The position numbers and the translations under genes were made by a program. Below are positions 44,309 to 54,577 of a stretch of DNA of 64,000 nt, one piece after another (the stretch's first letter is position 1; every line of letters starts with the position of its first letter). Origin of the DNA: Psychrobacter sp. 4Bb (GTDB taxonomy: Bacteria; Pseudomonadota; Gammaproteobacteria; Pseudomonadales; Moraxellaceae); assembly GCF_002836735.1 (NCBI RefSeq), contig NZ_PJAS01000059.1:97898-161897 (forward strand). Reading direction: 5' to 3'. The notes under the pieces were generated by a model that was given only the letters and a program-made list of their open reading frames with translations, ran no database searches and was not told the origin of the DNA.

Positions 44309-45178
44309 ATGATAAATATCACATGGTTACGCACCTTTTGTACGCTTGCTGAAGTTGGGCACTTTACCCGCACAGCTGAACGTCTATATATGACGCAGTC
44401 CGGTGTGAGCCAACACATAAGTAAGCTAGAGGAGCAACTAGATACAGACTTGTTGATTCGACAAGGAAAGCAGTTCTCATTGACCAATGCAGGTGAGCAG
44501 CTTTATAAAGAAGCAGGTGAGATATTGCAGCGATTATCAAATTTAGAACAGCGTATCGGTGAAGATCCGCCTTATGAAGGATTGGTGCGGTTGATGTCAC
44601 CGGGTAGTGTGGGACTCAAGTTATATCCGCAGCTTTTGACATTACAGCAGCAGCATCCAAAACTAGTGATTGATTACCGCTTTGCTCCAAATTCTGATAT
44701 TGAGCGAGCACTGGCAAATCACGAGATTGATATTGGCTTTATGACGGATATCTCAGATGATGAAACGGTTAGCTGCAAGCCTATGGCGCAAGAAGCATTG
44801 ATACTAGTAACCCCTGCGGCTACAGTAGAGCCTAGCTGGGAGCAGCTTATCGAGCTTGGATTTATCGATCATCCGGATGGCGCCCATCATGCAGGTATGC
44901 TACTAACTGCCAATTATGAGCAATTTCAGCATATCAATGACTTTGAGAAAAAGGGCTTTTCGAATCAGATTGGCCTGATACTAGAGCCAGTCAGCAGAGG
45001 AATAGGCTTTACTGTTTTGCCAGCCCATGCCGTGGCTGCTTATCCAAAGCCTGAGCTGATTAACAGTCATCATTTACCAGTTGCCGTTAGCGAAACGCTA
45101 TATCTGGCAGTCAGAAGACAGCAGGCACTTTCTAATAGAATGTATACGGTCATTGATGAAGTAAAAAAATGGCTATAG
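44309..45178 (+). CDS. LysR-type transcriptional regulator divergent from the VOC gene
   Basis: A 289-residue LysR-type regulator. The helix-turn-helix is in residues 1-60 (HFTRTAERLYMTQSGVSQHISKLEEQLDTDLL). The effector domain starts near residue 90 (LVRLMSPGSVGLKLYPQLL). The 107-bp gap to the divergent VOC gene is the likely operator. The inducer is unknown. The terminal residues are basic. Confidence 0.88.
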   Translation: MINITWLRTFCTLAEVGHFTRTAERLYMTQSGVSQHISKLEEQLDTDLLIRQGKQFSLTNAGEQLYKEAGEILQRLSNLEQRIGEDPPYEGLVRLMSPGSVGLKLYPQLLTLQQQHPKLVIDYRFAPNSDIERALANHEIDIGFMTDISDDETVSCKPMAQEALILVTPAATVEPSWEQLIELGFIDHPDGAHHAGMLLTANYEQFQHINDFEKKGFSNQIGLILEPVSRGIGFTVLPAHAVAAYPKPELINSHHLPVAVSETLYLAVRRQQALSNRMYTVIDEVKKWL

Positions 45179-45193
45179 ACATGTTGAGAATGA

Positions 45194-45245
45194 TAAATGC
45201 ACAGCTGACAAAGGGCTAATAAAACGCTCGATAGCTGTGCATTTA
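45194..45245. repeat. Long hairpin between convergent LysR and glycerate kinase genes
   Basis: TAAATGCACAGCT (45194-45206) and AGCTGTGCATTTA (45233-45245) are perfect 13-base arms around 26 bases. No T run follows. It may be a bidirectional terminator for the two convergent genes or a small repeat element. Confidence 0.5.
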
Positions 45246-45289
45246 GTGGAGGAGGTTCATTGATAGATTGCGACTATGGTAGATTGCGT

Positions 45290-46426
45290 CTATTTTAAAG
45301 TCTGCCCAAGTTTGATACTTGCAGCGATATTAGCAGCAGTCGTCTCAATATTGTTATAAGCAGAACCCAACACGTTATCAATCGTGTCTACCTTTTGGAT
45401 ACTCGGCATGACCACATCGAACTGGCTGGTCTGAGCAGGTTTTAGCCCATCGACGCTGCCGCAGATAGCGATAACAGGTGTACGGCTGGCGTTAGCGATT
45501 TGGCTGATACCGCCTGCCACTTTACCCATGGCTGTTTGTGCATCTAGTTTGCCTTCACCAGTGATGACAAGATCAGCCTCTGCGATATGTTGTGACAGGT
45601 GCGCCACTTCAGCAACCGTATCAAAGCCTGACTTTAGCTGAGCTTGAAAGAATGTCATCATCGCATAGCCAAGACCGCCAGCAGCGCCAGCGCCTTCGAC
45701 GTGTTGACAGTCTTCATAGCCGTGCTCTCCACATATAGTCGCAAAGTGACTGAGTGCCTTGTCCAAGGTATTGACTTGCTCTGGACAAGCGCCTTTTTGT
45801 GGGCCAAACACTGCGCTTGCACCCAGCAGACCGCATAACGGATTGGTCACATCACAAGCAACTTCAAATAACGTGTCTGATATCTTTGCATGAAGGCTAG
45901 TATTATCGAGCTTATGTAGGCTGGCAAGTGCGCCACCACCATGAGTGAGCAGGCTATCATTCATGTCATGAAATGTTATGCCTAGCGCCATTAGCATGCC
46001 AAGACCTGCATCATTGGTTGCGCTACCACCTAGACCAATAACGATACGCTTAGCACCTTCTTCTAACGCATCTTCGATCAGCTCCCCAACACCATAACTA
46101 CTCGCAATAACGGGATTACGCTCATCAGCTGTCAGTAGGTGCAATCCGCACGCTTGAGCCACTTCGATAACAGCAGTCGCATCAGGCAATAACAGATACT
46201 TTGCCGTAATCGGCCTCATCAACGGGTCATGTACTCTGACTTCTTTCCAGCGCCCGCCCAATACATAAGACAATACCGCTGAGGTACCTTCACCGCCATC
46301 GGCCATTGGCAACAGCTTATAGTCAGCATCTGGAAACACTTGGCTAAAGCCAGATTGAATGGCATGGCACACGTCCAGTGCTTCTAAACTTTCTTTAAAC
46401 GAGTCAGGGGCGATCAAAATTTTCAT
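45290..46426 (-). CDS. Glycerate kinase (GarK/GlxK family)
   Basis: A 378-residue glycerate 2-kinase-type enzyme that phosphorylates D-glycerate for entry into glycolysis. It opens MKILIAPDSFKESLEALDVC, with AMADGGEGTSAVL-like sequence (LPMADGGEGTSAVL), GLGGSATNDAGLGMLMALG near residue 130, EGAGAAGGLGYAMM and VITGEGKLDAQTAMGKV. Length and all blocks match the family. It lies 112 bp downstream of a GntP-type permease and probably shares its transcript. Confidence 0.94.
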   Translation of the reverse strand: MKILIAPDSFKESLEALDVCHAIQSGFSQVFPDADYKLLPMADGGEGTSAVLSYVLGGRWKEVRVHDPLMRPITAKYLLLPDATAVIEVAQACGLHLLTADERNPVIASSYGVGELIEDALEEGAKRIVIGLGGSATNDAGLGMLMALGITFHDMNDSLLTHGGGALASLHKLDNTSLHAKISDTLFEVACDVTNPLCGLLGASAVFGPQKGACPEQVNTLDKALSHFATICGEHGYEDCQHVEGAGAAGGLGYAMMTFFQAQLKSGFDTVAEVAHLSQHIAEADLVITGEGKLDAQTAMGKVAGGISQIANASRTPVIAICGSVDGLKPAQTSQFDVVMPSIQKVDTIDNVLGSAYNNIETTAANIAASIKLGQTLK

Positions 46427-46538
46427 ACGGCTCTCTTTGAATATCTTAATGACACGATCATTGCGATAGTGTCATGTTTTAAAACGTTTACTTAGCAATC
46501 ATCAAATAAACGTATGTATAAATACCCAATTTTATGAA

Positions 46539-47894
46539 CTAGATAAACACTAGGGTCAATAACCAGATAAATACGATGCTAGTCACACCTTGGATACCAG
46601 TGGCCATTGAATGAGCTTTGTACGCTTGTGCCACGCTCATGCGACTAAACTGGCTAACAATCCAAAAGAAGCTGTCATTGGCATGCGAGATGGTCATGGC
46701 ACCAGCACCAATTGCCATCACGCAGAATACACGGCCAAGCTCACTGTCCAAGCCAATTTGGTTCAACAGTGGGGCAACCATTGCAGAGGTTGTGACCAAT
46801 GCGACCGTGGTTGAGCCTTGTGCTGTTTTTAGCGCAGCAGAGACGATAAATGGCATAAAAATACCCAATCCTAAGGCAGATAGCGTCGAACCTAGATAAT
46901 CGCCAATCGGCGTCACTTTTAGCATGGCACCAAATGCGCCACCAGCACCAGTGATCAATAGGATAGGGGCTGCTACTACCAAACCTTGCGAGATACTGTC
47001 GCTGATTTCTTGCGTTTTTTGGCTTGATTTAATCAAGAAAAAGGATAAGAACAAACCGATAAGTAGTGCAGTAAGCGGATTACCAATGAATATCAAAATC
47101 TCCGCTACCATGCTACTACCAAACGGTGCACTTGGGAAATTAGCCACCGACGATAAGCAGATTAATATGATAGGAACGATAATCGGCAAGAAAGCCATTG
47201 TCGCTGAAGGCAAATGGCTGTAATCGTCACGAGTTTTCATTCCTTCAGGCATTGCTGCTGGAGCATCTGCCGCATTGATATTGTCAGGAGTAGCGTTAAG
47301 GAAGCGATTAGACCACCACCAGCCAGCCAGTACTGCAACTGCTGTCACGACCACACCGACCATGATGACTAAACCCAAATTTGACTCTAGACCTAAGTTA
47401 CCTGCCGCTGCGATTGGGCCTGGCGTCGGTGGGACAAAGGTGTGGGTAGCGTATAGACCAGTGGCCAAGGCAATGCTCATCGCGACACTTGATACATGTA
47501 AGCGCTCAGCCAAAGACTCTTTTAGAGAGTTCAAGATAATATATCCAGAGTCACAAAATACAGGTATAGAAACGACTGCACCGACGATAGACATGGTCAA
47601 AGTAGGGAAGCGTGGCCCCAATACTTTAATGACTGACTCTGCCATTACGATAGCAGCACCCGTTTTTTCAAGGATTAAGCCAATAATTGTACCAAATACA
47701 ATCACAAGACCGATATAGCCCAAGATACCACCGAAACCATCAGAGATCGTTTTGGCGACAGTATTAAGCGGTACTTGATAAAATAGCGCGACCAAAAAAG
47801 CAGAGAGAATCAATACTAAAAAGGGATGCCACTTTAATTTTGCGGTAGCGAAAATAATAAAAAGAATGGTCAGCACAAGCCAAAATACAATCAT
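46539..47894 (-). CDS. GntP-family gluconate/sugar-acid H+ symporter
   Basis: A 451-residue inner-membrane permease with about 12 hydrophobic segments. Characteristic parts are KWHPFLVLILSAFLVAL, DGFGGILGYIGLVIVFGTIIGLILEKTGAA, VFCDSGYIILNSL, ATHTFVPPTPGPIAAAGNLG and AQGSTTVALVTTSAMVAP. I chose the ATG at 47894; a GTG immediately precedes it. Family members carry gluconate, glycerate or related acids. With glycerate kinase following, glycerate or a precursor is the likely substrate, by inference. Confidence 0.9.
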   Translation of the reverse strand: MIVFWLVLTILFIIFATAKLKWHPFLVLILSAFLVALFYQVPLNTVAKTISDGFGGILGYIGLVIVFGTIIGLILEKTGAAIVMAESVIKVLGPRFPTLTMSIVGAVVSIPVFCDSGYIILNSLKESLAERLHVSSVAMSIALATGLYATHTFVPPTPGPIAAAGNLGLESNLGLVIMVGVVVTAVAVLAGWWWSNRFLNATPDNINAADAPAAMPEGMKTRDDYSHLPSATMAFLPIIVPIILICLSSVANFPSAPFGSSMVAEILIFIGNPLTALLIGLFLSFFLIKSSQKTQEISDSISQGLVVAAPILLITGAGGAFGAMLKVTPIGDYLGSTLSALGLGIFMPFIVSAALKTAQGSTTVALVTTSAMVAPLLNQIGLDSELGRVFCVMAIGAGAMTISHANDSFFWIVSQFSRMSVAQAYKAHSMATGIQGVTSIVFIWLLTLVFI

Positions 47895-48254
47895 CACTGT
47901 CTCAATATGGTTTATATCTTAATTGATTACCAATGCAATACAGCCAATTATATCGAGATTAAATACGGTATATAGCTTGCTAATTCTACTTTGCGTAGTG
48001 CTTGCAAGTGCTTTTACCATATCTACATTTAAACGATATTGGACCAACTATCTGCATCACTAACGATACGAAATTTTAAAGGGGCATATTTTATAGCAAA
48101 TAGACGCCGCTAGGAAATAGATTCGTTAAATAGTTGGCGCTGTTGACAAAAAATCGAGAGATACTTAATTTTGAAATGAGAGAAGTTAGTAATAAAACGT
48201 CGAAGAGGTGTGTGGAAATACTTTTATAACTATCAATTGCTAATACTTCAAACC
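47895..48254. other. Intergenic stretch upstream of the gntP-type gene
   Basis: About 360 bases holding the promoter of the permease operon. No reading frame, repeat or strong hairpin seen before the terminator at 48255. Confidence 0.5.
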
Positions 48255-48289
48255 AAAAAAAACTGGCCATCTATAATGACCAGTTTTTG
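48255..48289 (-). terminator. Terminator after the 79-residue hypothetical gene
   Basis: AAAAAAACTGGCCAT pairs with ATGACCAGTTTTT (one mismatch) around CTATA. It lies ~75 bases past the stop of the small minus-strand gene. Confidence 0.8.
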
Positions 48290-48363
48290 TCTAAACAATA
48301 TTTACCTACCTGAGTAATGATTATTTTTAGAATAGGTATTCTAAGAAGTACCGTTATTTATAG

Positions 48364-48603
48364 TTAGGCAATCTTATCAAAAAAAGCTTTGTTATTGGTA
48401 GCAGTTGCAGTATCAAAGCTGACGTAAATGCCTTGATCATCCAACGTGGCATACCAATGATCATCATTGCCACTGGTCAGCAGCTGAAAGTATTTGTCAT
48501 TGACTATTCTGCCAACTGTATACACCTCACCTTCGGAGTAGTATGCATTACCTTGAGTACAGATAAGCTTGTCATTGGTATGAATGTTATGATTTTCTTT
48601 CAT
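48364..48603 (-). CDS. Small hypothetical protein
   Basis: A 79-residue soluble protein, MKENHNIHTNDKLICTQGNA... ending ...KAFFDKIA. The middle (YYSEGEVYTVGRIVNDKYFQLL) has short alternating beta-strand-like segments, perhaps a small SH3-like barrel. I recognise no family. The gene is supported by its own downstream terminator and isolated position, although no strong ribosome site precedes the ATG. Confidence 0.6.
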   Translation of the reverse strand: MKENHNIHTNDKLICTQGNAYYSEGEVYTVGRIVNDKYFQLLTSGNDDHWYATLDDQGIYVSFDTATATNNKAFFDKIA

Positions 48604-48897
48604 GTTCTTGCGCCCTATTAGTACATTAGATAGCAGTAGATTATCAATTCTGCTAATAGTAATAAAGATGATTATATAGGCAGTATCTTGTTGTTTGGTA
48701 TAGCGTTTTTAAGGCAATTGTTGCATTTAGTTACTACAATATTGCATAGATAACACTGTTATCATAGCAATAGATTTTTTGAAAATCCTAAGCTGTTTAG
48801 GAATATATAAAATCCTAATTTATCGAGATAAAGGAGTGCAAGTTAGCGTTATAAATTGTCTAAATATATAAACTCTAATGTCAAAAAGGACGCACTT
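48604..48897. other. AT-rich intergenic region, no gene supported
   Basis: About 290 bases between the small hypothetical gene and the ribosomal protein terminator. A short hairpin TCCTAA/TTAGGA occurs at 48786-48802. Nothing else is supported. Confidence 0.45.
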
Positions 48898-48930
48898 AAA
48901 AAAGCCAGCAACCTAAGTTGCTGGCTTTTT
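48898..48930 (-). terminator. Terminator of the rpsF-rpsR-rplI operon
   Basis: AAAAAGCCAGCAAC pairs perfectly with GTTGCTGGCTTTTT around CTAA. It lies 28 bases after the rplI stop. Confidence 0.92.
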
Positions 48931-48957
48931 GCAGACTGAGTCTAACTATATAGAAGA

Positions 48958-49464
48958 TTACTCTTCAGAATAGTCTTCTTCAGCAGCTTCTTCGTCAGCT
49001 GAATCTTCGTTGTTACCATCTTCAGAAAGAATAGTAACTAAGATGCTAGCAGTAACGTCATGGTGTAGCTGAATATCAACATTGTATTCGCCAACTTGAC
49101 GTAGAGTGCCTTCAGGTAGCTTGATTTCAGCACGGTCTACTTCTAGACCTGAGTTAGTCAATGCTTCAGCGATATCGCGAGTACCGATAGAGCCGAATAG
49201 CTTGCCTTCGTCACCTGATTTAGCACGCATGATAACATTAACGTCAGTCAATGCATCAGCACGCTCTTGAGCAACAGCGATCTCTTTTGCTTCTTCAGCT
49301 TCAAGTTCAGCACGACGTGCTTCGAACTTTTCAATGTTAGCTTTAGTAGCAGGTAGCGCTTTGCCCTGAGGGATAAGAAAGTTACGTCCGTAACCTGGTT
49401 TTACATCGACAGTTTCACCGAGTTTACCAAGGTTGACGATACGCTGTAACAAAATAATTTGCAT
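48958..49464 (-). CDS. rplI: 50S ribosomal protein bL9
   Basis: A 168-residue protein binding 23S rRNA near the L1 region. The N-terminal domain [36 protein letters not shown] is the L9 signature, followed by a long connecting helix and the C-terminal domain ([12 protein letters not shown]). The usual length is ~149. Here the end has an extra acidic tail of ~20 residues ([21 protein letters not shown]). Confidence 0.97.
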   Translation of the reverse strand: MQIILLQRIVNLGKLGETVDVKPGYGRNFLIPQGKALPATKANIEKFEARRAELEAEEAKEIAVAQERADALTDVNVIMRAKSGDEGKLFGSIGTRDIAEALTNSGLEVDRAEIKLPEGTLRQVGEYNVDIQLHHDVTASILVTILSEDGNNEDSADEEAAEEDYSEE

Positions 49465-49484
49465 GAGTCATTCCTAGTTAGCGG

Positions 49485-49715
49485 TTAACCTTGATGGTTA
49501 TCAGTGTATGGAAGTAGCGATAAGTAACGAGCTTGCTTGATAGCAGTCGCTAATTGACGCTGATATTTAGTAGATGTACCAGTAATACGGCTTGGTACGA
49601 TTTTACCATTATCACTAATGTACTGTTTTAGCAATTCAACATCTTTATAGTCGATGTGAGTGATGCCTTCAGCAGTGAAACGGCAGAATTTGCGACGGCG
49701 ATAGAAACGTGCCAT
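49485..49715 (-). CDS. rpsR: 30S ribosomal protein bS18
   Basis: A 76-residue basic protein, [20 protein letters not shown]..., with the signature [32 protein letters not shown]. It is the partner of S6 on the platform of the 30S subunit. It lies between rpsF and rplI with short gaps (16 and 20 bp). Confidence 0.98.
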   Translation of the reverse strand: MARFYRRRKFCRFTAEGITHIDYKDVELLKQYISDNGKIVPSRITGTSTKYQRQLATAIKQARYLSLLPYTDNHQG

Positions 49716-49731
49716 GAGTATTCTCCTTTAA

Positions 49732-50136
49732 TTAGTCTTCACTGTTGTCGTTGTCGTCATTATCGTTTTCACGATTGTCTGGACGACGAGTAGTTGCTTT
49801 GCGTGCGCGTTTTTCATCGGCATTCTTGGCTAACTGCGACTCTTCAGTGACAGCTTCGTCACGGCGCATAACTAGACTACGAATGATCGCGTCGTTATAA
49901 CGGAATAATTCTTCAAGTTCAGCTAAAGTTTCACCGTCAGTTTCAATGTTGAAAAGAACGTAATGAGCTTTGTGAATCTTGTTGATTGGATAAGCCAGTT
50001 GACGACGGCCCCAATCTTCTAGACGATGGATAACACCGTTGTTGTCTTGAACTAACTTGATGTAGCGCTCAACCATGCCGACCACTTGGTCGCTTTGGTC
50101 TGGGTGTACAAGTAACACCAGTTCGTAATGTCGCAT
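49732..50136 (-). CDS. rpsF: 30S ribosomal protein bS6
   Basis: A 134-residue ribosomal protein beginning [18 protein letters not shown] and containing [28 protein letters not shown]. The C-terminal ~30 residues are charged, ending [10 protein letters not shown]; acidic tails are usual for S6. It is the first gene of the rpsF-rpsR-rplI operon. I found no priB between rpsF and rpsR. Confidence 0.98.
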   Translation of the reverse strand: MRHYELVLLVHPDQSDQVVGMVERYIKLVQDNNGVIHRLEDWGRRQLAYPINKIHKAHYVLFNIETDGETLAELEELFRYNDAIIRSLVMRRDEAVTEESQLAKNADEKRARKATTRRPDNRENDNDDNDNSED

Positions 50137-50354
50137 TATGACTCCTTACGGATTAGTAGCTATTAACCCTATGTTAATAGCAAGGAGATTTATAAGGTAA
50201 GCCCAATTCTAGTCATATTTTATAAAAAACAATCAAGAATAAGCTTAGTTTATAAAGCGCCGTATTATAACAGTACTCGGCAACTAACACAAAGGTTAAT
50301 CACCAAGCTACTGTCAATAAAATATAAAAAGAGGCTAAATAAGCTTTGATAAAT

Positions 50355-50385
50355 AAAAAAGCCGCGATAGTACGCAGCTTTTTTA
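50355..50385 (-). terminator. Terminator after the GYF/RDD gene
   Basis: AAAAAAGC(C)GCG pairs with CGC(A)GCTTTTTT around ATAGTA, 42 bases past the stop of the minus-strand gene. Confidence 0.75.
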
Positions 50386-50426
50386 AGTATAACGAGCTAT
50401 AAAACCAATATCCAAATCAAATACTA

Positions 50427-51392
50427 TTATTCAGGTTTTGATTTTTTTACCAATTGGCTACTGTCTGCTTTGACCACTAAGGTTTTGGCAAGTTTGTCAT
50501 GCCAACCAATATTTTCAGGGCTTTTAGATGCCATATAGTAATGAATGGCTAAAGGTATCAGTACTATAAATGAAGTAGAAAGGGGGATATAAAGTAGTGC
50601 TAGAAAAAGAGTACGTATCACAACCAATCTAAGAAAAGAAGGTAAATGATGGGTGGTTTGATCTACAACACGAATTCCCGTAATCAATTTACCTAACGAC
50701 TGGCCCCGCAAGATAATAAAAAGTAATTGCAAAGCGATAAGGCCGAAAACCATCGCATTGGATATTAATTGTGTCGCTTGCGGAATACTTTCAGAAAGAC
50801 TCAAAGAATATTTAATTACTGCTTCCATATTCTGTAAGTCTGTGGGCATGTCTCCCAACTTTCTCATAGCTAGCATTAATGGAAGAAACGCCATTATTAG
50901 TAGCAGCCAATCAAGCGCGGTTGCCAATACGCGTGACATAATTGGCGCAAGTACCACGTTGCCGACGACTTTATCATTGTCTGCAACAGCTTTTTTGAGA
51001 GTAGACTTATTCAGTGAGACATTGTTGTGCGGCGTTTGATGACGATTGGTCGTCATGTCGGCTTTCACGTTTTTAGGACGTTCAGGCTTGCCATATAGTC
51101 TGTCTAACGATACTGACTTATCATCTTTCGCTTTATTGGTATCTTCAGGGAAGACGGTCACGTTATTGATGATAGAGTCGTTTACTTCAGGCGTGTTAGC
51201 ACTGGTCGGGCGATACACCGTTTGGTTATTGGTAAGATCACCTATGCGCTGCCACTGAGCTAAGCCTTCATGCCACATCAAATCATCAAGCAATACTTCA
51301 CCAGATGCCAGCATGATATTCAGCTGCTCCAACTGATATGGGCCAGCTTGTACGTTATTTCGAGCAAGGAAAATCTGCATAATTGCCTGCAT
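50427..51392 (-). CDS. GYF-like and RDD domain membrane protein
   Basis: A 321-residue inner-membrane protein. The first ~55 residues (FLARNNVQAGPYQLEQLNIMLASGEVLLDDLMWHEGLAQWQRIGDL) match the GYF_2-type domain pattern. A charged linker follows to about residue 145. The C-terminal RDD domain has three to four hydrophobic segments, with PIMSRVLATALDWLLLIMAF opening it and GQSLGKLITGIRVVD inside. RDD proteins are poorly understood; some affect ion tolerance. An alternative start four codons later (MQIFLARN) is equally plausible. Confidence 0.82.
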   Translation of the reverse strand: MQAIMQIFLARNNVQAGPYQLEQLNIMLASGEVLLDDLMWHEGLAQWQRIGDLTNNQTVYRPTSANTPEVNDSIINNVTVFPEDTNKAKDDKSVSLDRLYGKPERPKNVKADMTTNRHQTPHNNVSLNKSTLKKAVADNDKVVGNVVLAPIMSRVLATALDWLLLIMAFLPLMLAMRKLGDMPTDLQNMEAVIKYSLSLSESIPQATQLISNAMVFGLIALQLLFIILRGQSLGKLITGIRVVDQTTHHLPSFLRLVVIRTLFLALLYIPLSTSFIVLIPLAIHYYMASKSPENIGWHDKLAKTLVVKADSSQLVKKSKPE

Positions 51393-51418
51393 AGTTAGTC
51401 ATGTCTTAGGACATTATA

Positions 51419-51453
51419 TTAGGGTCTATTTGAAAAAATCAAATAGACCCTAA
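51419..51453. terminator. Perfect 15-bp-arm hairpin downstream of ppsA
   Basis: TTAGGGTCTATTTGA and TCAAATAGACCCTAA pair without mismatch around AAAAA. It lies 54 bases past the ppsA stop. It lacks a following T run on the minus strand, so it may be a weak or factor-assisted terminator, or it may protect the transcript 3' end. Confidence 0.55.
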
Positions 51454-51506
51454 TAGTGGTATCTTTAATGACTGTGTGAATGACCGCTGTGACTAAACGT
51501 AGCGGT

Positions 51507-53891
51507 TTACTTCGCTTCTTCACCAGCTAAGAAGAACCAAGTATCTAATACTGAGTCAGGGTTCAATGACACTGAGCTGATACCTTGCTCCATTAACCAA
51601 AACGCTAGATCTGGATGGTCTGATGGGCCTTGACCACAGATGCCGACGTATTTGTTTTGCTTACGGCAAGCTTCGATAGCCATAGACAATAGCTTCTTAA
51701 CAGCAGGATCACGCTCATCAAATAGATGTGAGACGATACCTGAGTCACGGTCAAGACCAAGCGTTAACTGAGTTAAATCGTTAGAACCGATTGAGAAACC
51801 ATCGAAATGCTCTAGGAATTCTTCTGCTAATAGGGCGTTGGTTGGTAGCTCACACATCATGATGACGCGTAGACCATTTTCGCCACGTTTTAGACCATTT
51901 TTCTCAAGTAACTCGATGACTTCTTTGGCTTCACCAACAGTACGTACGAATGGAATCATGATCTCAACGTTGGTCAAGCCCATGTCATCACGTACACGTT
52001 TTAGTGCTTTACACTCAAGCTCAAAACAGTCACGGAAGTTATCAGACACATAACGGCTAGCACCGCGGAAACCAAGCATTGGGTTCTCTTCTGATGGCTC
52101 GTATAACTTACCACCAAGCAAGTTAGCGTATTCGTTTGATTTGAAATCTGACATACGAACGATCACTGGTTGATCCATAAAGGCAACAGCTAGCGTTGAG
52201 ATACCTTCAACCAATTTATCAACATAGAAGTCAACAGGTGATGCATAGCCTGCGATACGCTCTTGGATTGCTTGCGCAATTTCACGTGGCAAGCTGTTCA
52301 TGTTTAGCAGCGCTTTTGGATGCACGCCAATCATACGGTTGATGATGAACTCTAGACGTGCAAGACCGATACCTTCGTTTGGCATTTGGGTGAATGAGAA
52401 TGCGCGATCTGGGTTACCAACGTTCATCATCACTTTGAATGCTAGCTCTGGCATAGATTCAACAGAGTTAGTCTGTACTTCAAAATCAATCTGGCTTTCA
52501 TAAATGAAACCAGTGTCGCCTTCCGCACAAGAAGCAGTTACGTCTTGACCATCAACCAATAGCTCAGTTGCGTTGCCACAACCAACGATAGCTGGCACAC
52601 CTAGCTCACGCGCGATAATAGCAGCGTGACAAGTACGACCACCACGGTTAGTGATGATAGCAGAAGCGCGCTTCATAACTGGTTCCCAATCCGGATCAGT
52701 CATGTCTGATACGAGTACGTCGCCTTCTTCTACTTTGTCCATCTCGTTTAGGTTGCTAACGATACGCACTTTACCTGAACCGATACGTTGACCGATTGAA
52801 CGACCTTCACACAATACTTTTGCGCCAGTCGTGTCGATGACATAACGTTCCATTACGTTGCTGTCTTGACGGCTCTTAACAGTCTCAGGACGTGCTTGAA
52901 CGATAAAAATCTCGTTAGTATCGCCGTCTTTTGCCCACTCGATATCCATCGCTTGGCCATAATGCTGTTCAATCGTTACCGCTTGCTTGGCAAGTGAGGT
53001 TAGCTCTTCAGTCGATAGAGAGAACTGCATGCGATCTTGTTTTTCAACATCAACGGTTTTAACTGATTTAGCCGTGCTGCCTTCATCACCATAAACCATT
53101 TTCTTATGCTTACTACCTAAGTTACGACGAATAACTGACGGTTTGCCATTGGCTAGCAATTTCTTAGAGATATAGAACTCATCTGGGTTAACTGCACCCT
53201 GTACAACCATTTCACCTAGGCCATAGCTTGAGGTGATGAATACCACTTGATCAAAGCCACTTTCGGTATCTAGCGTGAACATAACACCAGCAGCACCAGT
53301 CTCTGAACGTACCATACGCTGTACGGCAGCAGATAGTGCAACACCTTCGTGCTCAAAACCTTTGTGTACACGGTAAGAGATTGCACGGTCGTTATATAGA
53401 GAGGCAAATACTTCTTTAATAGCAATCAGGACGTTATCAATACCGCGAATGTTCAAGAAGGTTTCTTGTTGACCGGCAAATGACGCATCTGGTAAATCTT
53501 CAGCAGTGGCAGAAGAACGTACAGCAACAGCGATGTCTTCGCCGCCACTCATGGTTTCAAATGATTGACGTACTTCTTGCTCAAGATCTTTTGGCAGTTC
53601 TTGTTCAATAATCCAAGTACGAATCTTTTTACCAGTAGCCGCAAGCTTATTAACATCGTTTACGTCTAGTGTTTTTAGCTCGCTGTTGATTTTGTCAAGC
53701 AAGCCTGTTTCAGTCAAAAAGCGGTTGAATGCATTTGAAGTGGTGGCAAAGCCGCCTGGAACACTAACGCCTAAATCAGAAAGATGGCTGATCATTTCGC
53801 CAAGCGAAGCGTTCTTACCACCAACCATTTCGATGTCGTCTTTTCCTAGCTGATCAAGATTGATTACAAGTGCTGTAGATTGCGCTGCCAT
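51507..53891 (-). CDS. ppsA: Phosphoenolpyruvate synthase
   Basis: A 794-residue enzyme making PEP from pyruvate and ATP, for gluconeogenesis. The N-terminal ATP-grasp region contains [14 protein letters not shown] and [24 protein letters not shown]. The phosphohistidine is in [18 protein letters not shown]. The TIM-barrel PEP/pyruvate domain contains [20 protein letters not shown] and the catalytic Cys in [13 protein letters not shown]. Length matches E. coli (792). It is divergent from its regulator ppsR, with 686 bp between. Confidence 0.98.
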   Translation of the reverse strand: MAAQSTALVINLDQLGKDDIEMVGGKNASLGEMISHLSDLGVSVPGGFATTSNAFNRFLTETGLLDKINSELKTLDVNDVNKLAATGKKIRTWIIEQELPKDLEQEVRQSFETMSGGEDIAVAVRSSATAEDLPDASFAGQQETFLNIRGIDNVLIAIKEVFASLYNDRAISYRVHKGFEHEGVALSAAVQRMVRSETGAAGVMFTLDTESGFDQVVFITSSYGLGEMVVQGAVNPDEFYISKKLLANGKPSVIRRNLGSKHKKMVYGDEGSTAKSVKTVDVEKQDRMQFSLSTEELTSLAKQAVTIEQHYGQAMDIEWAKDGDTNEIFIVQARPETVKSRQDSNVMERYVIDTTGAKVLCEGRSIGQRIGSGKVRIVSNLNEMDKVEEGDVLVSDMTDPDWEPVMKRASAIITNRGGRTCHAAIIARELGVPAIVGCGNATELLVDGQDVTASCAEGDTGFIYESQIDFEVQTNSVESMPELAFKVMMNVGNPDRAFSFTQMPNEGIGLARLEFIINRMIGVHPKALLNMNSLPREIAQAIQERIAGYASPVDFYVDKLVEGISTLAVAFMDQPVIVRMSDFKSNEYANLLGGKLYEPSEENPMLGFRGASRYVSDNFRDCFELECKALKRVRDDMGLTNVEIMIPFVRTVGEAKEVIELLEKNGLKRGENGLRVIMMCELPTNALLAEEFLEHFDGFSIGSNDLTQLTLGLDRDSGIVSHLFDERDPAVKKLLSMAIEACRKQNKYVGICGQGPSDHPDLAFWLMEQGISSVSLNPDSVLDTWFFLAGEEAK

Positions 53892-54384
53892 GATAACTCC
53901 AGAAAATAAGGTTATTTAGTAAAGATTATAACGGTGAATTATACCGCCATATTAGGACAATTTCGAGGGTTTTCACCAAAAAACTTGTTAAAAATATACA
54001 AATTGTGGGGTTTGCTACATAAATTAGAGCCAGTCCCACCAGGTTTCGTATTTACTAGGATAAAAAATATCATTGTTAGTGACGATGTTATATGGTTTCA
54101 AAAGCCAATTACTGCATAAAGTAGACATGTTTAAACAGATGGCATTTAGAGTATTTCTATAATTTATGTTCCTATATAGAAGGTGCCATAAAAAACTGCC
54201 TTAATGAGAGGCGGGTTAGCTATGACAACAAGATGAAAACAATGTTGGTGCTAAGTGTACGCCTGTAACATTGATTTCTATTAAGAAGCTAATATGCGTA
54301 TAATGTAGCGCATAGATAGTTGATGCACATTGCATAATAAATGTGCGATATAGGTGCTAAAAAAGGTTCGTTTTAAGAAGGCAG
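53892..54384. other. Long intergenic region between ppsA and ppsR
   Basis: About 490 of the 686 bases separating the divergent genes, before the 22-bp repeats. A 61-codon frame at 53934-54119 has no ribosome site and is not called. I see no convincing hairpin; the region is long enough to hold both promoters and operators. Confidence 0.45.
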
Positions 54385-54447
54385 TTATAAAGCCAAGTTA
54401 TACGAATTATAAAGCCAAGTTATACGAGTTATAAACGCAACTATAAA
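54385..54447. repeat. 22-bp tandem repeat upstream of ppsR
   Basis: TTATAAAGCCAAGTTATACG followed by AA (54385-54406) and the same with AG (54407-54428) are direct repeats, followed by a degenerate third start TTATAAACGCAACTATAAA. The tract lies ~130 bases before the ppsR start. Confidence 0.85.
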
Positions 54448-54577
54448 AAGCCGAGTAAAAGTCACGCTATTAATAGTAATAACTGCTAAACGTTTACCAA
54501 GTTTGAATTATTACTAAGATCTATACCAAAAACTAAATGAAGGTCACTATTGAGTTTTCAACCGAGGTGTCAACGAT

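Noticed and set aside
46924..47718. Plus-strand frames opposite the GntP-type permease
   Set aside because: Antisense of a gene with clear family motifs on the minus strand.
53934..54119. 61-codon open frame between ppsA and ppsR
   Set aside because: No ribosome site, atypical composition, lies in an AT-rich control region; likely chance.
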